A stretch of DNA of 16,054 nucleotides from Helicobacter sp. Its GTDB lineage: Bacteria > Campylobacterota > Campylobacteria > Campylobacterales > Helicobacteraceae. The position numbers were made by a program, and so were the translations under genes. Location of the stretch: the NCBI RefSeq assembly GCF_014799995.1, contig NZ_JAAVGY010000034.1, forward strand, positions 1 to 16,054, given 5' to 3'. This document shows, in pieces, positions 13,938-16,054 of the stretch. The number at the start of each line of letters is the position of its first letter. Within the stretch, counting starts at the first letter, position 1. The notes beneath the pieces were generated by a model. The model made no database searches and was not told the DNA's origin. It saw only the letters and a list, made by a program, of their open reading frames with translations.

Positions 13938-14972
13938 TCACACCTCAATTCTTTCTAAGATTCTAAGGTTAAAGCCACTTAAGGCACTATATTCTAGCTC
14001 GCCTCCTTGTGAAACACTCAAAAGCTTGAAATCCACGACTTCAAGGGCTTTTAAAATCTGTGCGCCAATCCCCAAACCCTTAATGTCTTTGCTACCACAA
14101 GTTTTTAAAAACACCAAATACCCCCCCTCATTTTTAAGCCTCTCTATCGCATTCAATAGCCCCCTAAACGCACTTTCGTTTTCTAAAAGCTCCAAATCCT
14201 CTTTAATAGTATGAAATTTGACAAGTGGAACTTGAGGTTTGCCAAATGCAAAGGCGGTATGGATTCTATTCAAATGGTCTTGGAATTGGATTTTTTCTGC
14301 CTGTGCGCCTAGAAATTGAGTATTTTTGCGCCCAAGAGGCTGGATTAATTGCTCAAACTGCAAACGATATTCAATCAAATCAGAAACATAAAGAATCTTT
14401 AGACAATGTTTTTGCGCAAATTCACTCAAAAACTTATCCCCTCGCCCCGCCATTAATCCATCTTCACGCATAATTTCGCAAATCACACTAATGGGCTTTA
14501 ACCCCGCAAGCTGACAAATATCAATGCTTGCCTCTGTATGCCCTGTGCGCTCTAATACACCGCCCTCTTTAGCAATCAATGGGAAAATATGCCCCGGTCG
14601 CACAAAATCCTCTGGCTTGGCATTGGGCTTGCACATTAGGCTAATCGTCATATTGCGTTCATACGCGGAGATTCCTGTTTTGGCTTCCTTAGCGTCAATA
14701 GAAACCGTGAAAGCAGTCTCGTGATTGGAGCTATTTTGACTTACCATTGGGGGCAAATCAAGCTTATTTGCAATCTCTTTAGTAATAGATACACAAACCA
14801 ATCCGCGTGCTTCTTGCGCCATAAAGTTAATCTTTTCTGGTGTGCTAAAGATTCCCGCTATTACCAAATCCCCCTCATTTTCGCGGTCTTCATCGTCCAT
14901 AATAATAATCATCTCTCCATTTTTGATTGCCTTGATTGCTTCTTCTACGCGCAAAAATACTTCGTTTTTCAT
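13938..14972 (-). CDS. ribBA: 3,4-dihydroxy-2-butanone 4-phosphate synthase with a degenerate GTP cyclohydrolase II domain
   Basis: Residues 1 to about 205 are a complete RibB, which makes the four-carbon riboflavin precursor from ribulose 5-phosphate: DDEDRENEGD (26-35), RPGHIFPL (125-132) and GHTEASIDICQLAG (144-157). The remaining ~140 residues are colinear with RibA, ending in GLGIGAQILKALEVVDFKLLS. However, they lack the zinc-binding GD..S.RCDC cysteine cluster and the EGRGIGL motif, so GTP cyclohydrolase II activity is not expected. A separate ribA should exist elsewhere, as in H. pylori. The ATG at 14972 has only a weak ribosome site (GAGG about 11 bases upstream). A G7 run lies in the degenerate part (14121-14127). 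Its product feeds RibH, encoded earlier in the window. Confidence 0.93.
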   Translation of the reverse strand: MKNEVFLRVEEAIKAIKNGEMIIIMDDEDRENEGDLVIAGIFSTPEKINFMAQEARGLVCVSITKEIANKLDLPPMVSQNSSNHETAFTVSIDAKEAKTGISAYERNMTISLMCKPNAKPEDFVRPGHIFPLIAKEGGVLERTGHTEASIDICQLAGLKPISVICEIMREDGLMAGRGDKFLSEFAQKHCLKILYVSDLIEYRLQFEQLIQPLGRKNTQFLGAQAEKIQFQDHLNRIHTAFAFGKPQVPLVKFHTIKEDLELLENESAFRGLLNAIERLKNEGGYLVFLKTCGSKDIKGLGIGAQILKALEVVDFKLLSVSQGGELEYSALSGFNLRILERIEV

Positions 14973-15002
14973 TACTTTAAGCCTCTATTAATGTTTGATT
15001 TA

Positions 15003-15011
15003 AGTATATCA
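15003..15011 (-). promoter_or_regulatory. Promoter of ribBA
   Basis: The minus strand reads TGATATACT, an extended -10 with one mismatch (box 15003-15008), preceded by TTTGTTAAGTTTG. The start site would be near 14996, giving a leader of about 24 bases. There is no room for an FMN riboswitch. Confidence 0.6.
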
Positions 15012-15041
15012 CAAACTTAACAAAGAAATCTTTAAAACATA

Positions 15042-15070
15042 TTGACAAATCAAACCAAAAGGGATATAAT
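15042..15070 (+). promoter_or_regulatory. Consensus sigma-70 promoter of the tRNA genes
   Basis: TTGACA (15042-15047) and TATAAT (15065-15070) are both perfect and exactly 17 bases apart. Transcription would start near 15077, 6 bases before tRNA-Gln. This is the only promoter in the window with a real -35 box. Confidence 0.9.
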
Positions 15071-15082
15071 TTCGCTTTTTAT

Positions 15083-15157
15083 TGGGGTATCGCCAAGCGG
15101 TAAGGCAGTTGGTTTTGGTCCAACCATTCCGAGGTTCGAATCCTTGTACCCCAGCCA
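15083..15157 (+). tRNA. tRNA-Gln (anticodon TTG)
   Basis: It is 75 bases including an encoded CCA. The acceptor stem TGGGGTA pairs with TACCCCA; the D-arm is GCC...GGC. The anticodon stem GTTGG/CCAAC holds loop TTTTGGT with anticodon TTG at 15115-15117. The T-arm loop is TTCGAAT. It is the first gene of a two-tRNA unit. Confidence 0.97.
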
Positions 15158-15201
15158 CTTATTTTACTTCATACATTAGATAATCTTGTTATAAATTTTA
15201 T

Positions 15202-15278
<77 letters not shown>

Positions 15279-15309
15279 ATGATAATAAATTCACGACAGA
15301 AACTTAACG

Positions 15310-15329
15310 ATTCCAAATCATTTGGGAAT
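15310..15329 (+). terminator. Weak hairpin after the tRNA genes, possible terminator
   Basis: ATTCCAAA and TTTGGGAAT form an 8-bp stem with one bulged G and a TCA loop. No U-tract follows, so termination here is doubtful. It is the only hairpin between tRNA-fMet and the convergent adhesin/transporter remnant. Confidence 0.25.
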
Positions 15330-15355
15330 AATTTCCGACTTGTTAGACAATTAGT

Positions 15356-16054
15356 TTAATTAAAGCTAAAATTCAAGCCAGCATATAAATAGACGGCTTC
15401 ATTTTCATTTATCCACTTTGGTTTTTTAAGACATTAGCATAGCTAATAGAGCTGTCAAAATAGCGATATTTGAATGAAATCTTGCCGCCTGCGCCAGAAA
15501 GAATTTCGGAATTAATGTCTTTATGGTTGCTACGGACATAACCATAATCTATAAAAGGTCCGAAGTCTATGCCTTTTAAGATTTTATTGTCGCTTTTAAC
15601 AAGGGTTGCTGCATTGAAACTTATATCATTACGCCACAAATAACCGCTATCACCTTGAATGCCCTCATTTCTAAACCCACGCACAGGTGCGGTTAAATTG
15701 ATATTGTTGTCGGCAAATGCAATCCCTTGAATGTTTAAATTTTTGTTTGCCTCTGTTAAAATGTCATTAGAGGCATAAGATGTGCCATTAAGCGCAATAT
15801 CTTTGCTAGCAATTATAATCAAATCTTGTTCGGTATGCACTATGCCGTCTTTTTTATGTTCAACAGAACCCGACTCTGAAACCACTTTAATATTATTTTT
15901 TGCCGCAACATTCTTAAACGCAATATCGCCGTCTGCGGTAATCTCCAAATGCTCCATATCAGACACGAGATTGCCATCTATTTTAACGCCCATACCGCTT
16001 TGGGTTGCTTCAATCTTGATTTTTCCGGCATACATTCCACCCAAAGCAGAACTA
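15356..16054 (-). pseudogene. Chimeric two-partner secretion remnant: TpsA adhesin repeats fused to the C-terminus of a TpsB (FhaC/ShlB) transporter, frameshifted
   Basis: The frame is open from the window edge to a TAA at 15409. The first ~120 codons are filamentous-haemagglutinin-like: GGMYAGKIKIEATQSGMGVK, then short beta-helix repeats (LIIIASKDIALNGTS, DILTEANKNLNIQG, NINLTAP). From 15684 it changes family without a stop to VRGFRNEGIQGDSGYLWRND, then DFGPFIDYGYV and LSGAGGKISFKYR. These match the L6 VRGF motif and last barrel strands of TpsB outer-membrane pores. The POTRA domains and about two-thirds of the barrel are absent. The frame then ends early in VLKNQSG. One extra A in the A6 run (15422-15427) would instead give VLKKPKW...AVYLYAGLNFSFN, ending at a TAA at 15356-15358. 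That is a proper last barrel strand. I infer a deletion joining tpsA to tpsB, followed by decay. The 5' part lies outside the window. Confidence 0.75.

Noticed and set aside
15279..15355. Integration (att) site at the 3' end of tRNA-fMet
   Set aside because: No integrase and no repeat of the tRNA 3' end is present in the window; adjacency to the broken secretion locus alone is not enough.

Overview
The window looks like a piece of chromosome from a Helicobacter or a close relative in the Campylobacterales, though not H. pylori itself. The evidence is the moderately AT-rich base composition, extended TGnTATAAT-type promoters with T-rich upstream sequence, a fused CcsBA cytochrome c synthetase of the H. 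hepaticus type, a Campylobacter-type desulforubrerythrin, a metal-dependent KdsA and a RibBA with a decayed second half. The species is an inference; no database was searched.

Layout. (1) 1-302: the last codons of a plus-strand gene (probably radical SAM) and a dispersed repeat. (2) 303-4125: a secreted SIMPL/DUF541-type protein, then the translation cluster thrS-infC-rpmI-rplT, read right to left and closed by a clear terminator. (3) 4291-7104: ccsBA, the complete System II cytochrome c synthetase. (4) 7269-7916: desulforubrerythrin, a peroxide-detoxifying diiron protein. (5) 7917-8481: a 565-base non-coding stretch with the rubrerythrin promoter and two adjacent copies of a ~150-base element built of nested inverted repeats. 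(6) 8482-13045: a tightly packed minus-strand operon, motB/pomB - can - kdsA - ribH - nusB - (broken glycosyltransferase) - pyrF, with gaps of a few bases, an abutting pair and a 14-base overlap. (7) 13142-13750: a divergent DedA-family membrane protein gene, then another repeat copy between it and convergent ribBA (13938-14972). (8) 15042-15278: tRNA-Gln and initiator tRNA-fMet behind a perfect-consensus sigma-70 promoter. (9) 15356-16054: a decayed two-partner secretion locus in which adhesin (TpsA) repeats run in frame into the last strands of the outer-membrane transporter (TpsB).

Most genes are housekeeping: translation (ThrRS, IF3, L35, L20, two tRNAs), transcription antitermination (NusB), riboflavin (RibBA, RibH), pyrimidine (PyrF), Kdo/LPS (KdsA), CO2/bicarbonate (Can), cytochrome c assembly, and a flagellar stator protein. 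The plastic parts are the repeats, the glycosyltransferase remnant and the TpsA/TpsB chimera. I did not find a complete, clearly new multi-gene system. The strongest unusual signals are the TpsA-TpsB fusion with its homopolymer frameshift and the repeat family whose arms show a compensatory base change.
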